NCBI RefSeq assembly: GCF_047124445.1
Contig: NZ_CP138921.1
Span: forward strand, 558,001-622,000
Length of the DNA stretch: 64,000 nucleotides
Direction: 5' to 3'
DNA from: Shimia sp047124445
GTDB taxonomy: Bacteria > Pseudomonadota > Alphaproteobacteria > Rhodobacterales > Rhodobacteraceae
The position numbers and the translations under genes are program-made. Positions within the stretch are counted from its first letter, which is position 1; the number at the start of each line of letters is the position of its first letter. Below the pieces are notes generated by a model, which was not told the origin of the DNA, ran no database searches, and saw only the letters and a program-made list of their open reading frames with translations. Positions 8,814-16,411 of the stretch are shown piece by piece.

Positions 8814-9890
8814 CTAGCTGGCTTTGAAATGCTTGCTGAGCTTCAGGCCTTGCCCCTGATAGTTTGACGCGATGCCGGAGCCGTAGAGCTGTTCTGGCAC
8901 CTCTGCCATGCGCTCATAAACCAAACGGCCAACCACTTGGCCGTGCTCCAGCACAAAAGGCGCCTCGTGGCAGCGGACTTCCAACACGCCGCGCGATCCT
9001 GTGCCGCCGGCGGCGTCATGCCCGAAGCCGGGATCAAAGAAGCCTGCGTAATGCACGCGGAACTCGCCCACCATGGCCAAGAACGGCGCCATTTCGGCGG
9101 CGTAGGCGGGAGGGATGTGCACGGCTTCGCGGCTGACCAGAATGTAGAAGGCGCCGGGGTCTAGAATGATTTTGCCATCAGAGGCGTGCAGCTCTTCCCA
9201 GTAGTCCGCCGGATCATAATGACCGATGTTGTCCAGATCGATCACACCGGTATGCGGTTTTGCACGGTAACCCACCAGAGTGCCTTCGGAGGGTTGTAGA
9301 TCGACGGAGAAGCCGAGGCCGTCGTCGATTACGGCGTCTCCATCCACCAGAGGGCTGCGGTCATGTAGCACGGCCAGATCGGCGTCGGTCAGAACGCTTT
9401 GGCCTTTGCGGAAACGGATCTGGTTGAGGCGCATACCAGGACGGACCAGAACGGAAAAGCTGCGCGGGCAGATTTCGGCGTAAAGCGGGCCGGTGTAGCC
9501 GGGGGCGATGCGGTCAAATTCGGTGCCGCCATCGGTGATGGTGCGGGTCAGCAGGTCGAGCCGGCCGGTGGAGCTTTTGGCGTTGGCTACGGCCTGGACG
9601 CCCTCGGGAAGCGCCAGGCTTTCCATCAAGGGCACAACATAGACACAGCCTTTTTCGAGCACAGCCCCGTTTGACAGATCAATACGGTGCATCTCGAACT
9701 CAGACAGGCGGTCCTGCACACTGCGATCGGTGCCGGCCAAGAAGGACGCGCGCACACGATAGGCTACAGAGCCAAGGCGCAAATCCAGAGAGGCAGGTTG
9801 CACCTGACCTTCAGCGACAGGTTCAGCCACCGAGATCTCGCCGGTTTGCAGCATGGTTTCAATGGTTTGGCTGGGTAAAACGCCGGTCAT
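8814..9890 (-). CDS. dcd: 2'-deoxycytidine 5'-triphosphate deaminase, two-domain form
   Basis: Converts dCTP to dUTP for thymidylate synthesis. At 358 residues it is about twice the length of the E. coli enzyme. Residues about 1-180 form one dUTPase-like unit (QPASLDLRLGSVAYRV ... AKSSTGRLDLLTRTITDGG) and about 190-358 a second (IILDPGAFYILVSREAVHIP ... HYAGFFDPGFG). The motifs SSTGR and the catalytic-type Glu region EFDRIAPGYTGPLYAEI are visible. The ATG at 9890 (MTGVLPSQTIETML) is preferred to an upstream start inside the terminator hairpin. Long Dcd proteins like this are typical of Rhodobacterales. Confidence 0.9.
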   Translation of the reverse strand: MTGVLPSQTIETMLQTGEISVAEPVAEGQVQPASLDLRLGSVAYRVRASFLAGTDRSVQDRLSEFEMHRIDLSNGAVLEKGCVYVVPLMESLALPEGVQAVANAKSSTGRLDLLTRTITDGGTEFDRIAPGYTGPLYAEICPRSFSVLVRPGMRLNQIRFRKGQSVLTDADLAVLHDRSPLVDGDAVIDDGLGFSVDLQPSEGTLVGYRAKPHTGVIDLDNIGHYDPADYWEELHASDGKIILDPGAFYILVSREAVHIPPAYAAEMAPFLAMVGEFRVHYAGFFDPGFGHDAAGGTGSRGVLEVRCHEAPFVLEHGQVVGRLVYERMAEVPEQLYGSGIASNYQGQGLKLSKHFKAS

Positions 9891-9911
9891 ATTGGTCCCC
9901 CCGGATGTACA

Positions 9912-9943
9912 AAACGCCCGGGCCTTACGGCACACGGGCGTTT
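9912..9943 (-). terminator. Intrinsic terminator after tRNA-Pro
   Basis: Stem AAACGCCCG (9912-9920) pairs with CGGGCGTTT (9935-9943) across a 14-nt loop. On the minus strand the stem ends in a short T-run, just 3' of the tRNA and before the dcd start, so it probably separates the two. Confidence 0.7.
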
Positions 9944-9948
9944 GTGAT

Positions 9949-10025
9949 TGGTCGGGCTAGCAGGACTTGAACCTGCGACCTTCCGTCCCCCAGACGGACG
10001 CGCTACCAGGCTGCGCCATAGCCCG
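9949..10025 (-). tRNA. tRNA-Pro (GGG anticodon)
   Basis: A 77-nt cloverleaf on the minus strand. The acceptor stem CGGGCTA pairs with TAGCCCG, the discriminator base is A and the CCA end is encoded. The D arm GCGCAGCCTGGTAGCGC, the anticodon arm CCGTCTGGGGGACGG with anticodon GGG, and the T arm CAGGTTCAAGTCCTG are all intact. It reads CCC and CCT proline codons. Confidence 0.97.
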
Positions 10026-10036
10026 ACGATGGGCTG

Positions 10037-10064
10037 TTCATAACGGAATTGAGGGCGGGGGCAA
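10037..10064 (-). promoter_or_regulatory. Possible sigma-70-type promoter of tRNA-Pro
   Basis: Reading the minus strand, TTGCCC (complement of 10059-10064) and TATGAA (complement of 10037-10042) are separated by 16 bp and lie about 12 bp before the tRNA 5' end. A GC-rich discriminator follows. Judged by eye only. Confidence 0.35.
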
Positions 10065-10098
10065 GTCAAAAAATGCAAGATCTGCCACGCCCCAGTGA

Positions 10099-11496
10099 TT
10101 AGCCAGCTTTGCTGTGCAAAGCTTCCAGTCGTGCCAGCAGGCTGGCGGCGCGCGAGGCGTCTTTGGCCTTTACAGTGACCGGCTTGGTCAGCATCAGCAG
10201 GAAGTCGTCACGAGCGGTTTCACGGGCCACGAGCGTTTCCAGATCAGGCGCGGACGGTGTCTCCGATACCTCTTTGGCCGTCTCTGTTGGAGCTTGTGGG
10301 GCAGAGCCTGGTTCTGATGCTGCGGTCTCCAAGCTGGAAAGGGCGCTGGTAGTTGGTGCCTCTACTGAGCCGGAACCGTCCACGGCAGGTGTATGCAAGC
10401 CACTGCTCATTTCAGCGGCTGCAGGAGCCATGCCGTCTTCGCCGTCCGCAAACGCATCAGCGTCCGGTGCAAATGTGGTTTCTGATGGAGTTGATTCTGG
10501 TTCCGTGGAAATGTCTGAGGCCTCGACGGGCGACGACGCGGCAGAGGCCTCGGATGAAAGTTCACCAAGTTGCTCGTCGGCCGTAGTCTCATCGTCTTCT
10601 ACTAAGGATGCGACCTCTTCTGGCTCGGTTTGCTCTGGCTCCGCTGGCGTTTCCAGCGCTGCAAAGAGATCGTCCATCGGCGGCAACTCATCGGACCCGC
10701 CTGCGGTCGCTGAGCTGGTTGCAGGCATCTGTTCCGTTTCCTCCGCTGGGGCGGGCTCGGTTTGGGCCGCTTCCGGAGGCTGTGCAGGGCTGGTCAAGCC
10801 AGAGGTCAGAGGGCCAGGCTCGGACGAGGTCGCGGGCACATCATCTTCGATTTTGACCAGAAGATCTTCCGGTATGCCTGCGTTGTCATCTTCGGCATCG
10901 TCTTCAATGGAGGTCTCATCGTCCGGTTCAAAGTCATCCGGCGCGGTATAGAGCTTTTCTTCGGAATCTTCCTCAAAGGCGTCTTCCGGGGCGGTAATGG
11001 CTTCTTCTTCAGCGACGTCCTCAAGAGGTTCATCGGCCTCCGGCGCGGCCTCAAGGTCTTCGTCTGAGGCCTCCACAGGCGCTTCTTGCGCAGGCTCACT
11101 TTCCGGCGTTTCGTCTTGCGGGAGGTCGGCTTGCGGCTCTTCCTGCGGCGTCTCAACCGGTTCCTGCGCTGTTTCTTCGGTCACGTCTTCTGCTACCGAC
11201 TCAACAGGTTGTTCTTCTTCATCGACAGGCCGAGAGAGGCTGGACACATGCTTCACGCCTTTTTCGCGCAGCAGTTGCTGGGCGTCTTTGATTGGCATGC
11301 CGTCTTCATGCAGCAGCTTTTTGAGGCCGCCAAGCAACTCCATGTCCTGGGGGCGGTAGTACCGCCGCCCACCGGCGCGTTTTACAGGTTTGACCTGAGA
11401 GAATTTGCTTTCCCAAAAACGCAGAACATGCGTTTGCACATCAAGCCATTCGGCAACTTCGCTAATGGTGCGAAAAGCCTCACGCGATTTGGCCAT
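10099..11496 (-). CDS. MerR-family regulator with a long acidic tail
   Basis: Protein of 465 residues. Residues 1-90 are a MerR winged-helix domain (AFRTISEVAEWLDVQTHVLRFWESKF ... GGRRYYRPQDMELLGGLKKLL). Residues about 95-410 are extremely rich in Glu, Asp, Pro, Ser, Thr and Ala, with no cysteine or ligand-binding domain. A short conserved-looking C-terminus (LETLVARETARDDFLLMLTKPVTVKAKDASRAASLLARLEAL) ends the protein. It starts 15 bp after ihfA, so it is in the rpmF-plsX-fabH-ihfA run. Proteins of this type are commonly found next to ihfA in this order; their targets are not known to me. The tail could be a protein-interaction or disordered region. Confidence 0.85.
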   Translation of the reverse strand: MAKSREAFRTISEVAEWLDVQTHVLRFWESKFSQVKPVKRAGGRRYYRPQDMELLGGLKKLLHEDGMPIKDAQQLLREKGVKHVSSLSRPVDEEEQPVESVAEDVTEETAQEPVETPQEEPQADLPQDETPESEPAQEAPVEASDEDLEAAPEADEPLEDVAEEEAITAPEDAFEEDSEEKLYTAPDDFEPDDETSIEDDAEDDNAGIPEDLLVKIEDDVPATSSEPGPLTSGLTSPAQPPEAAQTEPAPAEETEQMPATSSATAGGSDELPPMDDLFAALETPAEPEQTEPEEVASLVEDDETTADEQLGELSSEASAASSPVEASDISTEPESTPSETTFAPDADAFADGEDGMAPAAAEMSSGLHTPAVDGSGSVEAPTTSALSSLETAASEPGSAPQAPTETAKEVSETPSAPDLETLVARETARDDFLLMLTKPVTVKAKDASRAASLLARLEALHSKAG

Positions 11497-11511
11497 GGAG
11501 TTTGTCTCGTC

Positions 11512-11814
11512 TTATTTTTTGTTACCAGCGGCGACGCGATCTTTCATCAGATGCGAAGGCCGGAAGGTGAGGACACGGCGCGGTTGGATTGGAACTTCTT
11601 CGCCCGTCTTCGGGTTGCGGCCCACACGTGCCGCTTTGTCGCGCACGCTGAAAGTGCCAAAGGAGGAAATTTTGACCTGCTCGCCGTTCACCAAGGCGTC
11701 GGACATATGGGTCAAAATGCTCTCAACCAATTGAGCGGAGTCGTTTCTGGACAGGCCCACTTCGCGAAACACTGCTTCGCTCAGATCCATCCGGGTCAAT
11801 GTCTTGTCAGTCAT
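11512..11814 (-). CDS. ihfA: Integration host factor alpha subunit
   Basis: HU/IHF-family DNA-bending protein of 100 residues. It forms a heterodimer with IhfB and shapes promoters, origins and recombination sites. The family signature KISSFGTFSVRDKAARVGRNPKTGEE with the RNPKTGE arm and the PxR beta-ribbon segment IQPRRVLTFRPS are clear. The ATG at 11814 (MTDKTLTRMDLSEAVFREVGL) gives the usual length; upstream residues of the open frame are not IHF-like. It lies between fabH and the MerR gene. Confidence 0.97.
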   Translation of the reverse strand: MTDKTLTRMDLSEAVFREVGLSRNDSAQLVESILTHMSDALVNGEQVKISSFGTFSVRDKAARVGRNPKTGEEVPIQPRRVLTFRPSHLMKDRVAAGNKK

Positions 11815-11935
11815 GTGGTCCCCCCTGCCGGTACACGTTTCAAAAACCATAGGGGCAAGAGAAATTGGGAGTCAATGATTTGCGCGGGATGTGAGGCGAT
11901 TATCTGCGATATTCGCCAATCACTTAGGTCGGATT

Positions 11936-12910
11936 TTACCAGCGCAGAACCACTGCGCCCCAGGCCAGACCGCCCCCAATCGCTTCGGTCACCAGCAGGT
12001 CACCCTGCTTGATCTTACCGTCTGCGACGCCGGTGGAGAGGGCGAGGGGGATCGACGCAGCCGAGGTGTTGCCGTGATCCTGCACGGTCACAATCACACG
12101 GTCCATGGGTACGCCGAGCTTTTTGGCGGTGCCCTGAATGATGCGGATGTTGGCCTGATGGGGCACAATCCAATCCACGGCATCATCGGTCAGATCAATC
12201 TTGGTGAGCGCAGTGTGCGCGGTAGAGGTCAGCTTCTCAACCGCTTGACGGAAAAGGGCATTTCCCTGCATGCGCAGCTTGCCGGAATCCCCGGTTGTGG
12301 ACACGCCGCCGTCGACAAAGAGCATGTCTTTGTAGCGGCCGTCAGAGTTCAAGTCCGCACTCAGAACACCGCGATCTGTGTTCTCGCCGGTGCCTTGTTC
12401 AGCTTCCAGGATCAGCGCGCCTGCGCCGTCGCCAAACAGTACGCAGGTGGCGCGGTCAGTCCAATCCATGATCCGGCTGAAGGTTTCTGCCCCAATCACC
12501 AGCACACGCTGCGCCTGACCAGAAAGGATCAAAGCATTGGCATTGGTCAGCGCATAGACAAAGCCGGCGCAGACCGCTTGTACGTCAAAACCAAAGCCAC
12601 GAGTCATGCCAATCTTTTGCTGCACCATGGTGGCAACCGAGGGGAAGGTCAGATCCGGTGTGGAAGTTGCGACCACCACCGCGTCGATGTCATCCGCAGA
12701 CAAACCTGCGTTTTCCAGAGCGGCGTTGGCGGCAAGACTTGCGAGATCGGAGGTGGTCTGGTCGTCGGCCGCAAAATGGCGACGCTCGATGCCCGAGCGG
12801 GTGCGAATCCACTCATCCGAGGTGTCCAGAGTTTCTTCGAATTCGGCGTTGGGAACGACCCGTTCCGGCAAGTAGTGGCCTACGCCTTTAACCACGGCGC
12901 GTGTCGTCAT
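11936..12910 (-). CDS. fabH: 3-oxoacyl-ACP synthase III
   Basis: Condensing enzyme of 324 residues that starts fatty-acid synthesis by joining acetyl-CoA to malonyl-ACP. The thiolase-fold catalytic triad is present: Cys in FDVQAVCAGFVYALTNA, His in WIVPHQANIRII and Asn in DHGNTSAASIPLAL. The C-terminus GGGLAWGAVVLRW is canonical. It follows plsX by 23 bp, the usual fatty-acid/phospholipid cluster. Confidence 0.97.
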   Translation of the reverse strand: MTTRAVVKGVGHYLPERVVPNAEFEETLDTSDEWIRTRSGIERRHFAADDQTTSDLASLAANAALENAGLSADDIDAVVVATSTPDLTFPSVATMVQQKIGMTRGFGFDVQAVCAGFVYALTNANALILSGQAQRVLVIGAETFSRIMDWTDRATCVLFGDGAGALILEAEQGTGENTDRGVLSADLNSDGRYKDMLFVDGGVSTTGDSGKLRMQGNALFRQAVEKLTSTAHTALTKIDLTDDAVDWIVPHQANIRIIQGTAKKLGVPMDRVIVTVQDHGNTSAASIPLALSTGVADGKIKQGDLLVTEAIGGGLAWGAVVLRW

Positions 12911-12933
12911 ATCGGTGCCTTGCTAACTTATTG

Positions 12934-14019
12934 TTATTCGTTGGTGCTGTCGGCATCTTGCGGCAGGGAAACGGCAGATGCAACCCGCGCCGCAAGCTTT
13001 TCGGAGAAGCCGGATTGCGCTAGTTTGAAGGCGAGTTTGATGGCCGAGGATACACCTGTTGCATCAGAGGAGCCGTGGGATTTCACCACGGTGCCATTGA
13101 GGCCCAAAAACACGCCGCCATTGACCCGTCGTGGGTCAATGCGTTTGTTCAGACGGTTGAGCGATGTATAGGCCAATAAGGCGGCCAAACGGGACAGTGG
13201 CGAAAACTTGAACGCTTCTTTCAGAAGCGATCCGATCAGCCCGGCCGTGCCTTCGCCGGTTTTTAGAGCCACGTTACCGGTGAAGCCGTCGGTGACAATC
13301 ACATCGGCCTTGTCTGCGGGCAAGTCATTGCCTTCGACAAAACCGACAAAGTCATAGTTGGCGACATGCGCGTTTTGCGCGATCAGGTCGTGCGCCAGCT
13401 TCAACTCGGTGCGGCCCTTGTGCTCCTCGGTGCCCACGTTGAGCAGGCCGACTCGCGGGCGTTCCAGGTCCATACCGTTTCGAGCGTAGGACGCGCCCAT
13501 TAGGGCGTATTGTAACAAGTCATGCTCGTCGGCGCTGATGTCGGCGCCCGCGTCGAGCATGATGTTGAAGCCCTGCGGGGCGCGGGAAGGCCAGAGCACG
13601 GCAATGGCCGGACGGTCCACGCCGAGAATTTTGCGCAGACGCACCACTGAAAGCATCATTAGGGCGCCGGTGTTGCCACAGCTGACGACGCCATCGGCCT
13701 CGCCACTGCGCACTGATTCCAAAGCGGACCACATAGAAGTGGTTTTGGACCGGATCACATCTCGGGGTTTGTCTTCCATCGAGACGACGTCAACCGCGTC
13801 GCGAATCTCCACACGGCCGTCCAGAATGCGCTTGCGCGCAACCAGCTGTTCCAGCTCGTCTTTGGGACCGTGTAGAATGAAAGCAATGTCGGGGTTTTTC
13901 TTCGCGGATTGCGAAATGCCGGCAACTACAGCTGCCGGCCCGCGATCGCCACCCATGGCGTCAACAGAGATAACTGTGCGCCCGCTGCCGGGGTTTGCTG
14001 TTTGCGTCAAACCGGTCAT
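12934..14019 (-). CDS. plsX: Phosphate acyltransferase
   Basis: PlsX, 361 residues, makes acyl-phosphate from acyl-ACP for phosphatidic acid synthesis by PlsY/PlsC. Family motifs are VISVDAMGGDRGPAAVVAG near the N-terminus, VVSCGNTGALMMLSV, and the C-terminal VIVTDGFTGNVALKTGEG plus GGVFLGLNGTVVKSHGSSD. A peripheral membrane enzyme. It follows rpmF by 20 bp and precedes fabH. Confidence 0.97.
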   Translation of the reverse strand: MTGLTQTANPGSGRTVISVDAMGGDRGPAAVVAGISQSAKKNPDIAFILHGPKDELEQLVARKRILDGRVEIRDAVDVVSMEDKPRDVIRSKTTSMWSALESVRSGEADGVVSCGNTGALMMLSVVRLRKILGVDRPAIAVLWPSRAPQGFNIMLDAGADISADEHDLLQYALMGASYARNGMDLERPRVGLLNVGTEEHKGRTELKLAHDLIAQNAHVANYDFVGFVEGNDLPADKADVIVTDGFTGNVALKTGEGTAGLIGSLLKEAFKFSPLSRLAALLAYTSLNRLNKRIDPRRVNGGVFLGLNGTVVKSHGSSDATGVSSAIKLAFKLAQSGFSEKLAARVASAVSLPQDADSTNE

Positions 14020-14039
14020 GCGGGCTCAGATCCCGTTGT

Positions 14040-14246
14040 TTATGCTGCGTCTTCGTCCAGGTCGACGTCTTCAACCATCGCAACGACTTCACGGTCGTCG
14101 TAGTGGCCGCAGGAAGCGCAAACGTGGTGCGGGCGCTTCAGCTCGCCACAGTTTGGGCATTCGTTAGGGTTCGCTGCAACCAGGGCGTCGTGTGCACGGC
14201 GGTTGTTGCGGCGCGATTTCGATACTTTGTTCTGCTGGACAGCCAT
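14040..14246 (-). CDS. rpmF: 50S ribosomal protein L32
   Basis: L32, 68 residues, a small zinc-ribbon protein of the large ribosomal subunit. The N-terminus MAVQQNKVSKSRRNNRR is canonical. The four zinc-ligand cysteines are in CPNCGELKRPHHVCASCG, so this is the Cys4 zinc form. The acidic tail DVDLDEDAA is common in alphaproteobacteria. It heads the plsX-fabH run. Confidence 0.97.
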   Translation of the reverse strand: MAVQQNKVSKSRRNNRRAHDALVAANPNECPNCGELKRPHHVCASCGHYDDREVVAMVEDVDLDEDAA

Positions 14247-14385
14247 GTCGCAACCTTTGATTTACTTGGGGGCCGAAGCCCGGTTTCCTGAGCGTTTGGA
14301 GCCTCTACGCGGTATGCGCGCCCGAGTCCAACGCTAAATTCGAATGAGCGCGCGAAAATACTGCGATTTTCGCACAACGCAAGCC

Positions 14386-14949
14386 CTATTCGTCCTCTTT
14401 TGAGCCCAGCTGGTCACGCAGGGCCGCCAAGCCGGCAAAGGGGCGGGCGTCTTCGTCTGTCATGGCCTTTTTTCCAGCCTCCGTAAAGACAGCATCTTTC
14501 AATTCTGCCCCTTCTGCGCGAGGAAATTGTGGCAGGTTCAGCGCCAAGGCCTCATGCAGGATCGCGCCGACATCAATATGTGATTCCAGTGGCTCGGCAT
14601 TTTCGTCCTCTGGCATCTCGATCTCTTCTTCGTCATCGCCCGGCAGATCCGGCATATGGGCTAGAAACCGGCGCTCGACAGGTTCGTCGATGCGGGTGGT
14701 CACAGGGTCCAATGTGACAACACAGGGCTGAACAGCTGTGGCGCCGAGTTTGCCAACCAGTTCCCAGTCATTTTTACCATGGGCGCGGATTTCGCCGGTG
14801 AAGACCACTTTGCGCAGCGTGGTCAGCTCCAGAGCCTCTGCCAGAGCGGTCAGTTCCTGTGCGTTGGGGCGCAGGTCAAAACTGGTGGGGCGATTCTGTC
14901 GGAGGTCGGCCACACGAAACACGGTGGAGGGGGAAGCGCTTGAGGACAT
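14386..14949 (-). CDS. YceD/DUF177 family protein
   Basis: Protein of 187 residues of the YceD family, which in many bacteria precedes rpmF and has been linked to 23S rRNA accumulation. Recognisable features are ADLRQNRPTSFDLRPNAQE near the N-terminus, AVQPCVVTLDPVTTRIDEPVERRF with the family Cys-V-V-T-L-D pattern, an acidic loop (GDDEEEIEMPEDE) and the block DVGAILHEALALNLPQFPR. The ATG at 14949 is chosen; the longer open frame overlaps the divergent lipoprotein promoter. rpmF follows after 139 bp, a larger gap than usual. Confidence 0.88.
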   Translation of the reverse strand: MSSSASPSTVFRVADLRQNRPTSFDLRPNAQELTALAEALELTTLRKVVFTGEIRAHGKNDWELVGKLGATAVQPCVVTLDPVTTRIDEPVERRFLAHMPDLPGDDEEEIEMPEDENAEPLESHIDVGAILHEALALNLPQFPRAEGAELKDAVFTEAGKKAMTDEDARPFAGLAALRDQLGSKEDE

Positions 14950-15067
14950 GGTACTGACTTTGAATTGAGGGCGGTTGCGTGGCGGGACGCGGTTGTCATC
15001 TTGAACCAAGCGCGTTCCTTCTGTAAGCGAGATAGAAGGCAAGACAGGCCAAGACAAGAGGGCAGAG

Positions 15068-15541
15068 ATGAAGACGCGCACCAAAGTGATCAAATATGCG
15101 GTCATGGGAGCGGCCATGCTGTCTCTGGCTTCCTGCGCCACCCGCTATCGCAATCATGGCTATGTGCCCACCGAAGAAGAGCTGGCGTCGATCACTCTGG
15201 GTGTGGATACACGCGACACGGTTGTGGAGACGTTTGGACCGCCGTCGGCGTCCGGTGTGCTGGATGACAGCGGCTACATCTATGTGCGGTCGCGGATCAA
15301 GCATTTTGGCCCGACCCGGCCGGAAGTTGTGGATCGTCAAGTTGTTGTGATTGGCTTTGACACCAAGGGTATCGCCCGCAACATCGAGCATTACGCTTTG
15401 GAAGATGGGCAGTTTGTTCCACTGCAACGTCGGATTACGGACAACGGGATCGAGACTGGCGGATTGCTGCGTCAGCTGGGGGCCAATATCGGTAACTTCG
15501 GTCCATCGGGTGCGCCGACAGCGACAACCGGCAGCTTCTAA
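15068..15541 (+). CDS. SmpA/OmlA (BamE-like) outer-membrane lipoprotein
   Basis: Lipoprotein of 157 residues. The signal peptide ends in a lipobox (LSLASC, Cys near residue 19). The BamE-type fold follows: ITLGVDTRDTVVETFGPP and the strand segment YIYVRSRIKHFGP. BamE stabilises the BAM complex that inserts outer-membrane proteins. The tail after residue 130 is low-complexity. It is divergent from the YceD gene, which is the common alphaproteobacterial arrangement. Confidence 0.88.
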   Translation: MKTRTKVIKYAVMGAAMLSLASCATRYRNHGYVPTEEELASITLGVDTRDTVVETFGPPSASGVLDDSGYIYVRSRIKHFGPTRPEVVDRQVVVIGFDTKGIARNIEHYALEDGQFVPLQRRITDNGIETGGLLRQLGANIGNFGPSGAPTATTGSF

Positions 15542-15610
15542 TTTGAGCCTGTGACATGGCGGTGTGGTTTGTCATTCGGATGTCACCGCGACTCTGCTAG
15601 AGTGCGTGGC

Positions 15611-16363
15611 ATGGTGATGCAGATGGACAAACCACAACGGCAAAAGGGGCGCTACCGCGTGCGTGAGGCGGAGGGCGCGGATGATCTGCGCGCCGCGCAG
15701 CGGTTGCGGCATCTGGCGTTTCATGGCGATGAGGGGGCGCTGGATGTGGACGCCTTTGATCCCATCTGTCGCCACTATCTGATCGAAGACAGCGTTTCTG
15801 GGAAATTGGTGTGTGTTTTCAGAATGTTACCCCTCAATAACGGGGGCGACATTGACCGGAGTTATTCGGCTCAATTCTATGAGCTTGACGCCCTACGTGG
15901 ATATCCCGGACGCATGGTTGAGATGGGGCGGTTTTGCATGCATCCAGATGTGCATGATGCCGATGTGCTGCGCGTGGCCTGGGGGGCGATGACCTCCTAT
16001 GTGGATGAAAACAAAGTTGAATTGCTGTTTGGTTGTGCGTCTTTTGCAGGCACCGATACAAGTTCCTACCTCGACAGCTTTGCCATGTTGCGGGACCGGC
16101 ATCTGGCGCCGAAACGCTGGTTGCCGCGGGTGAAGGCGCCAAATGTGTTTCGCTTTGCAACGCGGTTGCGGCGCAAGCCCAATCTCAAGGCGGCGCAGTT
16201 GAGTATGCCGCCGATGTTGCGCAGCTATTTGTTGATGGGCGGCTGGGTCAGCGACCATGCGGTGGTCGACGCCCAAATGAACACGTTGCACGTGTTTACC
16301 GGTGTCGAGGTGAAGGCCATTCCGGCGGCGCGCAAGCGGCTTTTGCGGGCTTTGGCTTGCTAG
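15611..16363 (+). CDS. OlsB-like GNAT N-acyltransferase
   Basis: Protein of 250 residues resembling ornithine N-alpha-acyltransferase (OlsB), which adds a 3-hydroxyacyl group to ornithine in the first step of ornithine-lipid synthesis. Supporting segments are LRAAQRLRHLAFHGD, CVFRMLPL, the block YPGRMVEMGRFCMHPDVHDADVLRVAW, and LFGCASFAGTD. No olsA-type acyltransferase is adjacent, so a related amino-acid acyltransferase is possible. Start chosen at 15611 (MVMQMDK); two ATGs follow within four codons. The next gene is the ABC-F ATPase, 48 bp on. Confidence 0.75.
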   Translation: MVMQMDKPQRQKGRYRVREAEGADDLRAAQRLRHLAFHGDEGALDVDAFDPICRHYLIEDSVSGKLVCVFRMLPLNNGGDIDRSYSAQFYELDALRGYPGRMVEMGRFCMHPDVHDADVLRVAWGAMTSYVDENKVELLFGCASFAGTDTSSYLDSFAMLRDRHLAPKRWLPRVKAPNVFRFATRLRRKPNLKAAQLSMPPMLRSYLLMGGWVSDHAVVDAQMNTLHVFTGVEVKAIPAARKRLLRALAC

Positions 16364-16411
16364 GGCCACAGGCTGGTTGACGGGGCGGCGTCTGCGGGCT
16401 AGGCGCATCTC

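Noticed and set aside
11891..13171. Plus-strand open frame of 426 codons opposite fabH and plsX
   Set aside because: Shadow of two well-supported genes; no start context or domain.
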